Shown: in pieces, positions 48,694 through 59,382 of the stretch
Numbering within the stretch: position 1 is the stretch's first letter
Layout of the letters: every line of letters begins with the position of its first letter
Assembly (NCBI RefSeq): GCF_003113495.2
Contig: NZ_CP084508.1
Span: forward strand, 1 to 64,000
Origin: Edwardsiella tarda ATCC 15947 = NBRC 105688
GTDB lineage: Bacteria; Pseudomonadota; Gammaproteobacteria; Enterobacterales; Enterobacteriaceae
Direction: 5' to 3'
Length of the DNA: 64,000 nucleotides
Notes under the pieces: model-generated
The model's input: the letters and a program-made list of their open reading frames with translations, nothing else
What the model was told of the DNA's origin: nothing
The model's database searches: none
Position numbers and translations under genes: made by a program

Positions 48694-49010
48694 TTAGAAT
48701 ATCATCATCTTGATGAAACAAATATTATTTTGGTTAATTATTAATAATGCTTTTTCAGAGGTAATTGCTAATCTCCTTACCACCTATAAGTCAAATGACT
48801 TTGTAATAATTACGATAACTGTTTCTGCTATATTTTTCTTACCATATTCATAGAGCAGACTTTATCTTAAACGATCTATTTTTTAAGTGGTAAAAAATGA
48901 TAACATGCCGTTTTTTTAGCTCATTAATAATAAGCAGACAGATAAACTCTATCAGTTGTATTTAATACCGATTTAATGAGCAGAATGAACAAACATAAAT
49001 TACATCAAAC
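48694..49010. other. Intergenic region after class 5 operon
   Basis: No gene or clear terminator seen. AT-rich with short inverted repeats such as AATTATTAATAATG near 48735. Confidence 0.4.
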
Positions 49011-49397
49011 CTACCCTTTATTATAGCGATGAATTAGGTGGCTAACTATAACTATTAGTAACACAACCATAAGTTGATAGCTACCCACTCCATACCATGG
49101 GCGTTCGTCGAGAAAAACGATTTCTCCAATTTGTCCAAGCGTGTGACTAAATTGCTCCTTATCTGCAATATAGTCAAGCAATGGGAACGTACCCGTGATG
49201 AACCATGCAGCCAGAACACCATTAACAAACCACGTAGGAAATAGATCAATAAAGTCTATCAAGTTTCTTCCTCGCCATGAATAATGCTGTGCCTTGAAAA
49301 AAATATACCAAGCTGCTATGCAAAATGCCGTCCATATCAGCATAGAAAAAGTAATCGCCCTAAAAAAATCCACTCCATCATTTATAACATCAAGCAT
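49011..49397 (-). CDS. Hypothetical membrane protein
   Basis: A 128-residue protein with three hydrophobic segments: ITFSMLIWTAFCIAAWYIFF (about 15-34), WFVNGVLAAWFITGTFPLL (about 56-74) and YQLMVVLLIVIVSHLI (about 107-122). A GGAG site lies just upstream of the ATG. No family recognised. It is not obviously tied to the fimbrial genes; orientation is opposite. Confidence 0.6.
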   Translation of the reverse strand: MLDVINDGVDFFRAITFSMLIWTAFCIAAWYIFFKAQHYSWRGRNLIDFIDLFPTWFVNGVLAAWFITGTFPLLDYIADKEQFSHTLGQIGEIVFLDERPWYGVGSYQLMVVLLIVIVSHLIHRYNKG

Positions 49398-50025
49398 TCT
49401 ATCATCTCCTTTTTTCCTGCTTATTTAATTAGACTCAATTTGATTATTTTTTCACCTGATAATTCGCCACATAACAACCGTCAGAGTATCAATATTGATT
49501 TATAATGGCCACTTACAGATCCAGAATCATTCACATTTATTTTTGATCCAAAACCATAAATACTGGTATTGACATACCAGAAAATCTTCATTAATGCAAT
49601 AAATTTTCGATATCTAAATTAACCCTATCTTAGGAGCGATGAAGAGAATAGTTAGTCACTGGTCATGGCCGTTCTGGATTTCGTACTCTAATGGTTCTCC
49701 AGAGCTAGAAGAGAGTTCAGGTATTTTTATCCTATTAACTTCCTCCCTGAAGGTTAGTCTCCAAGGTTACCAGATTCGGTTTACTTTCTGCGGTTTTTAC
49801 GACAAAGGATGAATAGCCATGACACAATAACGACACCAGAAATACCGCTGATGCTGTACTTATGATCTAAATACCATTGGTATCAGCGTTGCTGAAGGTA
49901 CCTCCTTGAACCAATAGCTTGCCTTTCCCCCTAACCACTGGGCTAAACCTAACAATTGTAGAATGGTAGCAACACCGTAAATCGCCAGTTCTGTGGTGTG
50001 AATTGAACTATGCCGACGTTATACT
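49398..50025. other. Region without supportable gene
   Basis: Only broken frames. On the minus strand, traces such as AIYGVATILQLLGLAQWLGGKASYWF (about 49900-49980) suggest a decayed membrane-protein gene, cut by the IS3 fragment that starts at about 50026. Confidence 0.35.
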
Positions 50026-52912
50026 GTTATAAAACATTTCGAGGTAATCAAAAATATTGCGATGGGCTTCTTCCCGAGTCCCATAGTTTTTTTCTTTAAT
50101 CCATTCACATTTCAGTAGCTGGAAAAAACCTTCTGCAACTGCGTTGTCATGACAGTTACCACGACGGCTCATACTGCCCTCCAGTCCGTGTGATTTCAGG
50201 AACGACTGCCACTCATGGCTTGTGTACTGACTACCTTGATCAGAATGAACCAGCACCTGTTTTTGGGGATTACATCGTCACATGGCCATCATAAGCACAT
50301 TCAGGACAATATCTTTGGTCATTCGGGCAGCCGATAACTTTGCGCAAGAACATGTCAACAACCACGGCCAGATACAGCCAGCCTTCGAGTGTTCGGAGTA
50401 GAGTAAGAGACAGGACGTGTCGGACTATTTCCCTGCATCTCCGAACCGGACGTGCACCTTTCAGCGCATCCGGCTCTCCGTTTAAACGCTGGCTAGTGCC
50501 ATTGCCACTTCCGGGTACCGTGATGTATTTCTAGCTTCCAGCCTCAGGTAAGGGTTATCTTCTGGCAATTGCCAACGGAATAGCTTCTTGCCTTGCCCTA
50601 ACAACCGGTAAAGTGCTTCACCGTTGAGCCTCCCGTAGTTGGTTATTACCAAATAAAACTTACGTTTTACTCTGACCTGGTTTCGGTGATTTACACCACC
50701 ACCTCATCAGGAATGCAATACCTTTACGATATTTTCGGGAGTAGACAGAACACCACGCGGTCAATATAACTGAATACTTTTGCTTTAAAATCAATAAACT
50801 GTTAGAACACAGCCCAGCCTTTCAGCTTCTGGTTGAATATCTCAACCATATCGATTTTGCTTTCTAAGCATTATGTTCGACAGCCGCGGATATTACACCA
50901 CCCAGCATACGCCTTCACTGGCTACCCGAAAGAGACCGACATCAATATGTCCCGCTTTGATTGTTTTCCACAGCAGAACCATGAAACGTAACTCACTGCT
51001 CCTGCGGCGTACGGTTTTCATCAGTAATCGATGAGGTACGGTGTCAAAACAGGTCACCGTCAATCACCCTGCGGCCCCGTGTCTCACCACAGTCTGTGTT
51101 GTTGTTCCGTTCAGGCCGGAAACCGTACGAAAGCGCATGAAAATCACTTTCCCATTCCCATATTAGCCCCCCTAGACATCAGCATGGCCCGTTGAATAAT
51201 ACGATCCCGCAACGTGGGGCTCCCCAACGGCCACTGTTTACCATTTCTTTTGGAAATGCAAACCCGCCTGGCGGACGACGGCTGGTAGTGGCCAGAGATT
51301 AATTCAACCCTAAGTCCTTGCAGTTCAGCAGCCAGCCTGGCCTGCAGCACAAATTTATTCACGCCATCAACACCGTGTGTATGAGCACCTTTTGATGAAA
51401 GCGTAATTCGTGTAGATTCAGCCAGCTATTCTGGCTGTGTTATCAGACGCCGCAACCGTTCAATCCGTCGGGACGGATCGGCTATTGCCCATGAGGCAAG
51501 CTTGCGTTGTATTTCGCTGATCATCAAAGGTCTTCACCTCATTGGATCAGGTAGCGTGCTCAGCAAACACATTTAAGCTGCCTCCCTTTGCCATGTAATG
51601 GGTTTTCCCCATCGCGGACTACTACGGAAGCTCCGCCAGCCAGCGCGTCATCGGAGCCATGCCTCCTTAACATCCGTCACTGACTTTTCCCGGTTTACCT
51701 GCCCGGACTCAAACATACTGAGGAGGCTGCCAGTCGCACTCTTTATCCTTGCTTGCTGCAAGGTGGTAGAAGTCAGCAACGCTGATCGTGATAGGCGCTG
51801 CTGACCGGTGCTTCGCATACATATCAAAACACCGTCGATCGGCCGTGCTTACGTATAACCACCAATCCCTCCCGCACGGCCTGTCAGATCACGTAGACCA
51901 TGGTGATATTTTCAACCCACAGAGGCGGATTAACGGGTTCATGTTCCTCAGCCTTTCAGTACTCAACCTTGAGGATCATCTTGGCTTTCGCCTCAATCTC
52001 CGTTGTCAGCGAGTTACATCACCCGGCGAGCATGCCGTAGGTCACTGCCGCTCGTCATCACACCCAACGGGATTGTTGGACTTTTCGTCATGAGTTACCG
52101 GTTCAATATTCCAGATAGACTCGTGGTTCATTTGAGCATTCATGCTCGCCCTAAACTCCAGGCACACTGTAAGTTATGTCCGTTATCCAACGTTCATCCG
52201 GTACTTCCAGATTGAACTGCCGCTGGCCGCTGGAGTCTGTTGGGTGTCACGATACTGGCCTCACATTTACGCGTTCGTGGGCTTCGATAGCCGGCCTAAG
52301 CTTTTCTCCCGGCACGCATCATGAGCCGCCAGAAACGGTTAATCCCGCATTGTTGCCCGCTATCTCTCAGGTCGTGATGGATCTTGCGATAGCCATAAAC
52401 GCAACCGTGCTCGGGCTCCAACCAGAACTGCTTGATTTGTCCAGCCAGCCTGAGATCCGCCTGATACCGTGGTGAAGGAGGCTGCTGAAGCCAGGTGTAA
52501 AACCCACTCGGATGAACATTCAGCCCCCGCCAGAGTAGACGAACAGGTCAACAACAGGAGTTGTCACGGATAAAGGCGTATCTCAATCGGACAGTTTTGC
52601 AAAGTACGCTGCAGCTTTTTTTATATGTCCCGTTCGTCAATAACCCGCTTCAGCTCATTCTGGAGTCGACGGATCTCGGCCTGAGCATCTGACTGCTCTT
52701 TGTTGGTGGAGGAGTCCAGCACGTACTTCTTTATCCAGGTATAAAGGTTGCAGGTAGTGATACCGAAACATGTTGCAACACTGGAAACAGAATGGACACG
52801 ATCAACAACCAGTTTGACAGCTTTCAATTTTAAACTCTTCAGGATAACGCTTACTGCTCATGTGCACCTCTCTTTAAGCCATTCTAAATGACTCTGAGGT
52901 GTCTGTTAAAAC
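50026..52912 (-). mobile_element. IS3-family element split by a group II intron
   Basis: OrfA runs from the ATG at 52861: SSKRYPEEFK ... LVVDRVHSVSSVATCFGITTCNLYTWIKKY ... AEIRRLQNELKRVIDERDI, with one early frameshift. OrfB traces follow (52560-52168, ending DERWITDITY) and resume after the intron (RTLEGWLYLAVVVDMF from 50397, then VHSDQGSQYTSHEWQSFLKSHGLEGSMSRRGNCHDNAVAEGFFQLL). The 3' end is truncated near 50026 inside MFYNS. The catalytic DDE region is recognisable but the element is dead. Confidence 0.82.
50398..52167 (-). mobile_element. Group II intron inserted in IS3 orfB
   Basis: Read on the minus strand the intron starts GTGTGCCTGG at 52167 and ends ...CTCTAC at 50398. Joining the exons restores ACTTACA-TCCGAACA, coding TYIRT in the transposase. 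A textbook domain V of 34 nt lies at 50443-50476 (GAGCCGGATGCG ... CACGTCCGGTTC), followed by domain VI. A reverse transcriptase fragment is readable at 51144-51362 (ELQGLRVELISGHYQPSSARRVCI ... LGSPTLRDRIIQRAM). The rest of the RT is broken or deleted, so mobility is lost. Confidence 0.85.
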
Positions 52913-53599
52913 CATGGCGATTCAGCCATGCTGTGGTGGCTGGTGCTGATCTCCAGCTTTGTCATTACTAAAGTGCTAACTCTTTAACGACTGGCGTTTA
53001 TTGAGGTGTTCATATCCTGCTAGCATAACCACTCTATCAGCCTAGAGACTCACCACATTCGGCTGAGCCATCACATGGTAGTAAACTGCTGAGATACACA
53101 TCCATGTAAACCCACCAAGCAATGGCTCAGCCGAGCGTAGTGTAAGTGTAATACTTATATAAAATCCAGCAATATCAAACTGTTAGATAAATTACCCAAA
53201 CAACACATAACAAAATGTACGCACCGCACAATACTCCAACCCAAAAACCCAACTTCCCCATACTACAATCATGTTGCGATGTATCAATTATACTAATTTA
53301 AAAACAGTTATTGAAGAATGTCTATATCAATTTCGTTTTTGATTTACTCTTTTTTCATAAAAATAGTCATCGATAAAAAATGCTCAAATAAGAAAATCAG
53401 TTGTGATTCAGACGTGAGATGAACCAGCAAGCTGAGTCAGTTCCTCTCTTCTCCTCCCCACTCGGGATGAAACCACTCATCTAGTGATGAGATTTCACAG
53501 GCCTTAGTATAAGTACTCTAGCTTTAGCTCCACGTATTGTACTTTTTGAGAGCTCCGATTTTTCAGCTATCAGCCAACGCTGCGTTTCCCGACTTTTAT
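52913..53599. other. Intergenic region, no gene seen
   Basis: No supportable gene. AT-rich in the second half; the GC-richer first part near 52920-53140 has only short frames. Confidence 0.45.
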
Positions 53600-53990
53600 G
53601 TATGGATAATGTAGTTATCCACACTGACACATCGCTTTAAGATGCTTTAACAGGCTGATAAATAAGGCTGAGCCTTTGCTGTTGCCGCCCACGTAGCTAA
53701 CTTTGCTCGTACCACAGAGCAGCACTCTGGCCAGATAGTATTTCTCATTCTGCCCAGGTATTACCACGCGTTTTTGTTGTCTTCGTACCTGCCAGTCTGT
53801 GCTGATTTTGGGATTAAGATGGATATCCACTTCATCTTCATAAAAGACGAGATTCTCTGCGCGACATTCGCCCAATATTTTATGGGTTACCGCACCTTTC
53901 TTATGAGGGTCGTAGATACACAGGGTTGTGTGCTGCCCTGTGCTACGCCAGACCCGCAGAGGGCAGCCAGCAGTGGAAGATAGATATTTT
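53600..53990 (-). mobile_element. IS630-family fragment, copy 2
   Basis: Codes for VFYEDEVDIHLNPKISTDWQVRRQQKRVVIPGQNEKYYLA and VSYVGGNSKGSALFISLLKHLKAM, an internal piece of the same IS630 transposase as at 28442 and 56905. Both ends are missing. Divergence from the other two copies suggests an older insertion. Confidence 0.8.
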
Positions 53991-54089
53991 TAATGTAAAT
54001 GTTTGTAACTTACTGAAGTTGCATCACAGTTGTATTATACAGAATTTTATACTTTTCCCTCACTGAGGATAAAATAAAAGAGGGGAAGA

Positions 54090-55511
54090 ATGAAATTATC
54101 ATTTAAATGGAAAAAGTTATTAGGGATAAGTGCTATTACGACAATCTTTTATGTATTACCACCACCAGGCGGGTTGTCTATTAACGGCTATCATTTATCT
54201 TTGTTATTCGTAGCAACTATTGCTGCCATAGTGCTAAATGTTATGCCTACAGGAGCCATAGCAATACTATCTATTGCAGTTTATTGTGTCACTTTACCTG
54301 TGGAGAAAATAGGCTCAGCAGCAATAAAAACAGAACTACATAATTTTAGTAATTCTTTAATTTGGCTGATTGTAATTGCTTTCATGATAGCGAAAGCATT
54401 TACTAAAACCGGTTTGGGTGAGCGAGTATCACTTATTCTGCTTAAGAAATTTGGCACATCATCATTAAAAATAGCCTACTGCATAGGTTTGGCTGACTAT
54501 ATACTGGCCCCAGCCACACCTAGTAATACAGCAAGATTTGCAATAACGTCACCAATAGCGAATGGTTTAGCTAAAACCATAGCTCCAGAGGATAAAAAAC
54601 TTGGCGAGTTTTTAATAAGTAATGCATCAGCAATGAACGATGCATCAGCAGTTGGTTTTAGTACCGGCTTTGCTGGCAACCTAGCACTCGTTGGAATAGC
54701 TTCAACTTTACTAGGAATTCATTTGACTTTTTTAGAGTGGACGTACTATCTATTACCGCCATCAATAGCTTTGTTTATAATTATACCATTTATATTATAT
54801 TACTTTATCTCTCCAAATACAAAAAAAACCCCTGACGCACCAAAATTTGCTAAAGCAAGGCTTTGTGAACTAGGAAAAATCACACTACCAGAAATATTAC
54901 TGTCTATAGTTTTCTTATTACTAGTGGTTATGTGGATCGTAGGTCCATTACTAAACTTAGATGCTACAAGCGCTGCATTTATAGGCTTGTCAGTAATGCT
55001 TATGCTTGGGGTTCTAAGTTGGAATGATGTGAAATCTGAATCAAGTGCTTGGGATACACTTATTTGGTTTTCTGTTTTAATGGGAATGGCTGATAACTTG
55101 AGAAAACTTGGTGTTGTAAAATGGCTTGGTGATGGAATTTCGTCACTCTTAGCTAATGTCATGAGTGGAGCATCACCAGTTTTATTTTTACTTGTTTTGA
55201 TGTTGTTTTTCCTAATAACATCTTATTTGTTCGCATCAGGAACAGCAAAGATAGTAGCGCTTGGTGGAGTGATGATTGGATCATTATTATCACTCCATGT
55301 GCATCCAATTATAGCCGTTCTTTCTATTGCAGGAATAATGAACATTGGTTGTAACCTAACAACTTACTCTCATGCTAGAAATCCTATTGCACTAGGATAT
55401 GGATACCATTCCCCTAGTCGCTGGATGGTTAATGGATTGATTATAGGATTGTCTGGATTTATTATTTTTATGACATCTGGTTTAATATGGTGGTCAATAT
55501 TAGGACTTTAG
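54090..55511 (+). CDS. DASS-family dicarboxylate/anion transporter
   Basis: A 473-residue membrane protein with about 11-12 hydrophobic segments. It matches the divalent anion:sodium symporter family, in particular 2-oxoglutarate/malate translocator-like and CitT-like members. The two hairpin motifs are visible: ADYILAPATPSNTARFAI with MNDASAVGF (about 135-195), and SGTAKIVALGGVMIGSLL with NIGCNLTTYSHARNPIALGYGY (about 385-440). The exact substrate is unknown. An AGAGGGGAAGA site precedes the ATG. It is intact and stands alone between IS630 and intron remnants. Confidence 0.85.
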   Translation: MKLSFKWKKLLGISAITTIFYVLPPPGGLSINGYHLSLLFVATIAAIVLNVMPTGAIAILSIAVYCVTLPVEKIGSAAIKTELHNFSNSLIWLIVIAFMIAKAFTKTGLGERVSLILLKKFGTSSLKIAYCIGLADYILAPATPSNTARFAITSPIANGLAKTIAPEDKKLGEFLISNASAMNDASAVGFSTGFAGNLALVGIASTLLGIHLTFLEWTYYLLPPSIALFIIIPFILYYFISPNTKKTPDAPKFAKARLCELGKITLPEILLSIVFLLLVVMWIVGPLLNLDATSAAFIGLSVMLMLGVLSWNDVKSESSAWDTLIWFSVLMGMADNLRKLGVVKWLGDGISSLLANVMSGASPVLFLLVLMLFFLITSYLFASGTAKIVALGGVMIGSLLSLHVHPIIAVLSIAGIMNIGCNLTTYSHARNPIALGYGYHSPSRWMVNGLIIGLSGFIIFMTSGLIWWSILGL

Positions 55512-55539
55512 CTACAAACATTATTAACAACCCAGTACC

Positions 55540-56560
55540 GTCGGTGAATCGTGAACAAGAAGGTTTAGGGCGAGAGTACGGTTGAAGCGTGGAAATTTCG
55601 AAGCCAGCGGACGGCATGCTTGAGGATACCAACTGTTACATCGATAGACTCATCTAGTAAATGCAGCTACAAGTGCTGCAACCGTTGATTGATCCGATAT
55701 TATCTGATTTCAGTTATGGTCTCCGACCGGACTGCAGCTCGCACAACGCGGTGCTACAAGCACAGGAAAGTTTTCGGGGAGATCTTGAAAAGTTTTTTGA
55801 TCGAGTTTATCACGACATCCTGATGGGGCGATTGGTGAAACAAATCTCCGATGAGGCCATGCTACAGCAGATTCGCCGTTATTTGTAGACTAAGCTCATA
55901 GCGAATAGCGTGGTTGGTTCGTGATCAGGGGATCACCGTAAGGTGGCCGCTGCTGTTGGTCAATGTGCTGCTAAAACTGCAATAGCGCGGACATCGTTTC
56001 ACTCGCCATTTCGCAGCTAGAAAGCAGAAGAACTGCCTAGGCTGGATGCGCAAGATGTATGAAAGTTGCATCTGCGCGTGAACGAGAAGAAAAACAAAGA
56101 GTGCCCAGCTTCGGATGGGCGTTCCTTATCTACAAACCTACGGCGGTGGATGGGAAGCTCTGTCAAGATTACAGTAACTCCCAAGGCTCCCGGCTCGTTC
56201 AAGCAGCATGTCCGCGACATCACCAGACGTATCGACAGCTAAGACCTGCCTCAGATTACCGAAAAAATACGGGAATACATCTCGGGTAGGAGATCCTACT
56301 TCCGTTTGGCACAAACACAGCAGATCTTTAAAAATCTGGATTCAGAGATACGCTACCGGCTCCAAGCTATTCAACTCAAGTAATGGAGCACAGGAAGACG
56401 GTGTACATCACAACATTGATGTCTCACGAGGGCCGCACATATTGCGGGAGGCACAGGGTACTAGTGGCGACACCAGCGAGGCTGGGGTGAACTGACGCTC
56501 TCGGCTTCCCCCTACTTGCATGACCTCAACTTCTCGACCCGCTCGGTACGGCTACTACTT
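55540..56560 (+). pseudogene. Second group II intron / reverse transcriptase remnant
   Basis: Codes for VLQPLIDPILSDFSYGLRPDCSSHNAVLQAQESFRGDLEKFFDRVYHDILMGRLVKQI (55661-55888), the palm region of a group II intron reverse transcriptase. Broken traces follow (LRVNEKKQRVPSFGWAFLIYKP at about 56075-56150). The YADD region and domain V are not found intact. It is on the opposite strand from, and not a copy of, the intron at 50398. Confidence 0.75.
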
Positions 56561-56904
56561 ACTGTGTGGTGTAGTAGGGATATAACCTTGTGCTACCCTC
56601 CTCCTATGCCGATCAACACCGAACCGTCCTAAAGGACTGTCCTCAAATAATAGTGCCCTCGCAAGGTGAGGGTAGAATTTCTGCTCTGCCCCCCTAATGC
56701 TAACTGAAGATAACCCAGGCAGGCGCTAGACAAAAAAAACGCCGCATAAGCAGCGAGCTAAAACATCAAGGAGTCAATATTGACGCAAAATCGAACTCAT
56801 TCAAAAATGAGCCAGTCAGCTATGATTCTAGTCAGTCTACCACAAAATAAAAAACAGCCAATCCTAGTGGATAATATTTTTTACTCGGGAATTTCATTCT
56901 ATAA
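56561..56904. other. Intergenic region, no gene seen
   Basis: No supportable gene. It may include the 3' flank of the decayed intron. Confidence 0.4.
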
Positions 56905-58053
56905 CTAACTAATCCTAATACCGCTACACTTTAGCCAGCCCATGTTTCCCTCCGGGGAATGGGCTAACGGTATCCATAAAGTGACGAACCTTCTTCAACA
57001 GTTGCCACATTGAACGGCACTGGTGATTTCGGGTTATTGTTTCATGAAGCGCCTGCCACAACCGTTCGACATGGTTGACCCACGGCGAGTACACCGGCTG
57101 ATAAATCACCCTGAACTTCGGGTTTGCTTTCAGCCAGCGCAACGTTTCACGGCTTTTGTGGGTGATGTAGTTATCGACAATGAGCGTAATCGTTTTTGCC
57201 CGCCGGTATGTCACCTTAAGATGTTTTAACAGTATGATAAATAAGGATGAACCTTTACTGTTTCCACCCACGTAGCTGACTTTTCCCGTACCACTGTGCA
57301 GCGCACCGGCAAGATAGTACTTTTCATTCTGGCCCGGTGTGACAACGCGCTTTTGCTGCCCGCGTGACTGCCAGTCAGCCCCGATTTTCGGGTTGAGATG
57401 AATATCCACTTCATCTTCGTAAAATACGGGGTTTTCCGCACTGCATTTCGTCAGCGCTATCATGGATAGCGGCCATTTTTTCTTCTTTGTGTGGGTCACG
57501 GATACGCAGTGTCGGCGCGGCTCTGCGCCATACCAGTCCGGCAACAGGTAACCATCGCCGGATGGTTGAAGCATGTAGCGGGCAACCGGTGACATCACGG
57601 ATTTTTATCGCCAGCAGTTCGGTACTCCAGCGGGAACGCTGATAACCGAAATCGCCAGGAGAATGCTTAACAAGCTCACGCAGCAATGCGCAAATATGTT
57701 CGAACGGCCAGCGCCTCCCACGTCTTGATGGTAATGACTTCAGGCCTTCAGCACCAGACAGTGTGAGCCAGTTAATCCAACGACAAATCGATGAACGGGC
57801 ACAGCAGAGCGTTCTGGCTACATGACTGACGGTATCACCACGATGCAGCATCAGCATGGCGGTGAGCCGCCGGGCGTGGTGTTTGTCCTTTGTTTTATGG
57901 ATCGTTTTCTGCATCAGGCGTCGTTCGGTTCTGGGGATTGGTGCTATGATCGGCATGGCTCAGTCCGGCTGGTGATTTGGGATATTCCGCGATTGATCAG
58001 ATCGCATAAACCGGACTGAGTTCCCCCTGAGTGATCTACTATTTCGAGCAGTT
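56905..58053 (-). mobile_element. IS630-family element, copy 3, frameshifted
   Basis: The transposase starts MPIIAPIPRTERRLMQKTIHKTKDKHHARRL at 57956. A frameshift near 57440-57470 separates it from the catalytic part (SAENPVFYEDEVDIHLNPKIGADWQ ... IVDNYITHKSRETLRWLKANPKFRVIYQPVYSPWVNHVERLWQALHETITRNHQ). Apart from this shift the element is nearly complete, with right end GCAGTTATTTAG at about 58040-58053. It is the best preserved of the three IS630 copies. Confidence 0.85.
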
Positions 58054-58274
58054 ATTTAGATAGGGATCTCTCGAACAGCGGATTTTCCATGCAATAAAAA
58101 TATAAGCATTGCAGTCACAAAAAACGAAAAATAAAACACAAAAAAAGAAACACCACAAGATGTTATCACAATATTACATATAAATTATCAAGAAGTTTCT
58201 TAAGCGTTCGACATTGTTTCACAACTACTCCACTAAAATTTATAAAGTTAAACTCAGATATCAAGATAACATCA

Positions 58275-58355
58275 TGGAGATTTCACTCTGAAATTTTAAT
58301 AAAAAACCATTTAAATTCATTTTGTTAAAACAAAAATCACGTGGAGAAACATTAC
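58275..58355 (-). other. parS: Orphan P1-type parS, copy C
   Basis: Same order as copy A at 19259: TGGAGA, then ATTTCA/TGAAAT paired boxes at about 58280-58294, an AT-rich spacer with ACCATTTAAATTCA, and a CACGTGGAGAAACATTAC end box. It is about 80 percent identical to copy A over some 90 bp. No par genes lie nearby; the partition operon is 39 kb away. The similarity extends a little upstream (TCAAGATAAC). Confidence 0.75.
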
Positions 58356-58805
58356 AAAGTTTCATAAGTTAAATTACTATACTACCAATATCTGCGGCCC
58401 CTCTCACAAGAGTAATCAGCAAAACCACACAATGATAGTTATTGAATATTTGAAGGCGAAAGGCATATCAAAGTTCGCAGTGAATATAGTCTACCTGTCG
58501 AGATACAATGTCCGGGAAAAATAAGGCTTAAACAGCTCAACAGTGGATCAGGATGATAAAAAATGCGTTATTAGTTTGAATATAAGCAACACTGACATGG
58601 ATGTGAGTTGCTGGTAGCCCCACCACTAGGATATACCAATCAATTTTGCTCATACTTTATGTCGCATAGTAAAAAACTCTCATAGAGTAAATTATGTGTA
58701 CAACTAGGGGGGCAGTTGAAGAAAAGACACATCATTTAGAACATGGAGGGCATAAAAATATTCATTGTAAATGACCAGTGGTTGGCCTTTTAGGGAGGGA
58801 GAATA
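58356..58805. other. Region downstream of orphan parS, no gene seen
   Basis: No supportable ORF. It could be the decayed end of an incoming partition locus, but no coding trace of ParB was found. Confidence 0.4.
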
Positions 58806-59078
58806 TCACAATTTACCTACTTCATAATTAAGAGTCGGTACATTCACATCGCGAATACTGGTAATTACTGGTATCTTTTTTGTGATAAAGTTGGCTTTTT
58901 TATTAGCTCTTTTTTGTTGTAATAATAAAGTACTTGCAGTATTGGATGCTTTAGCAACTTTTTGATGATTTGTATGTGATACAGCGACTATTTTTGCCGG
59001 GCGGAGTCTCGGCACTTTTTTTTTGTTGTTTCGTTTTTCGCTTTTTGTATATAAGGATGTTATATGTGATAATGTCAT
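58806..59078 (-). CDS. Doubtful small basic protein
   Basis: A 90-residue Lys/Ala/Asn/Thr-rich frame (VPRLRPAKIVAVSHTNHQKVAKASNTASTLLLQQKRANKKANF). No ribosome binding site is visible and no family is recognised. The length in AT-rich DNA makes it more than trivial, but it may be chance. Confidence 0.3.
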   Translation of the reverse strand: MTLSHITSLYTKSEKRNNKKKVPRLRPAKIVAVSHTNHQKVAKASNTASTLLLQQKRANKKANFITKKIPVITSIRDVNVPTLNYEVGKL

Positions 59079-59142
59079 ACATTTAGAATACCATGCATGA
59101 CGACCAATGGTGATATTTTTCTTGTAAATGATGTTTGCAACT

Positions 59143-59171
59143 ATTGTTTAATACATTTTTTCTATTATAAT
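59143..59171 (+). promoter_or_regulatory. Promoter candidate for a small transcript
   Basis: TTGTTT at 59143-59148 and a perfect TATAAT at 59166-59171 are spaced by 17 bases. Transcription would start near 59178 and meet a strong terminator about 70 bases later. Confidence 0.5.
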
Positions 59172-59177
59172 AGTACG

Positions 59178-59252
59178 GCCTGTCTAGATGTAGCAACATG
59201 TTAGAGTTAATGATGATTTAGATTAGCCGCTAAAATTAGCGGCTTTTTTTTC
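59178..59252 (+). ncRNA. Small RNA candidate, about 75 nt
   Basis: A sigma70-like promoter is followed after about 45 nt by a perfect terminator, with no ORF or ribosome binding site between them. Such a unit is typical of plasmid antisense or regulatory RNAs. No known RNA family was recognised and no complementary target was found by eye. Confidence 0.4.
59225..59252 (+). terminator. Rho-independent terminator
   Basis: AGCCGCTAA and TTAGCGGCT form a 9-bp perfect stem with an AA loop, followed directly by a run of nine T. Confidence 0.85.
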
Positions 59253-59382
59253 ATTTCACCATAAATATGGCTGTTTGACTTATTCTTAGATGTATCGTGT
59301 ATCGGCTTTGTTGAGTTAATCTAGTTTAGATAAAACTATCCCATCCCATATCAATCATTACCCAAAGTAATTCACATATTTT

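Noticed and set aside
51598..52475. Plus-strand open frames at 51.6-52.5 kb
   Set aside because: They cover the structured 5' part of the group II intron and IS3 orfB on the other strand; no coding features.
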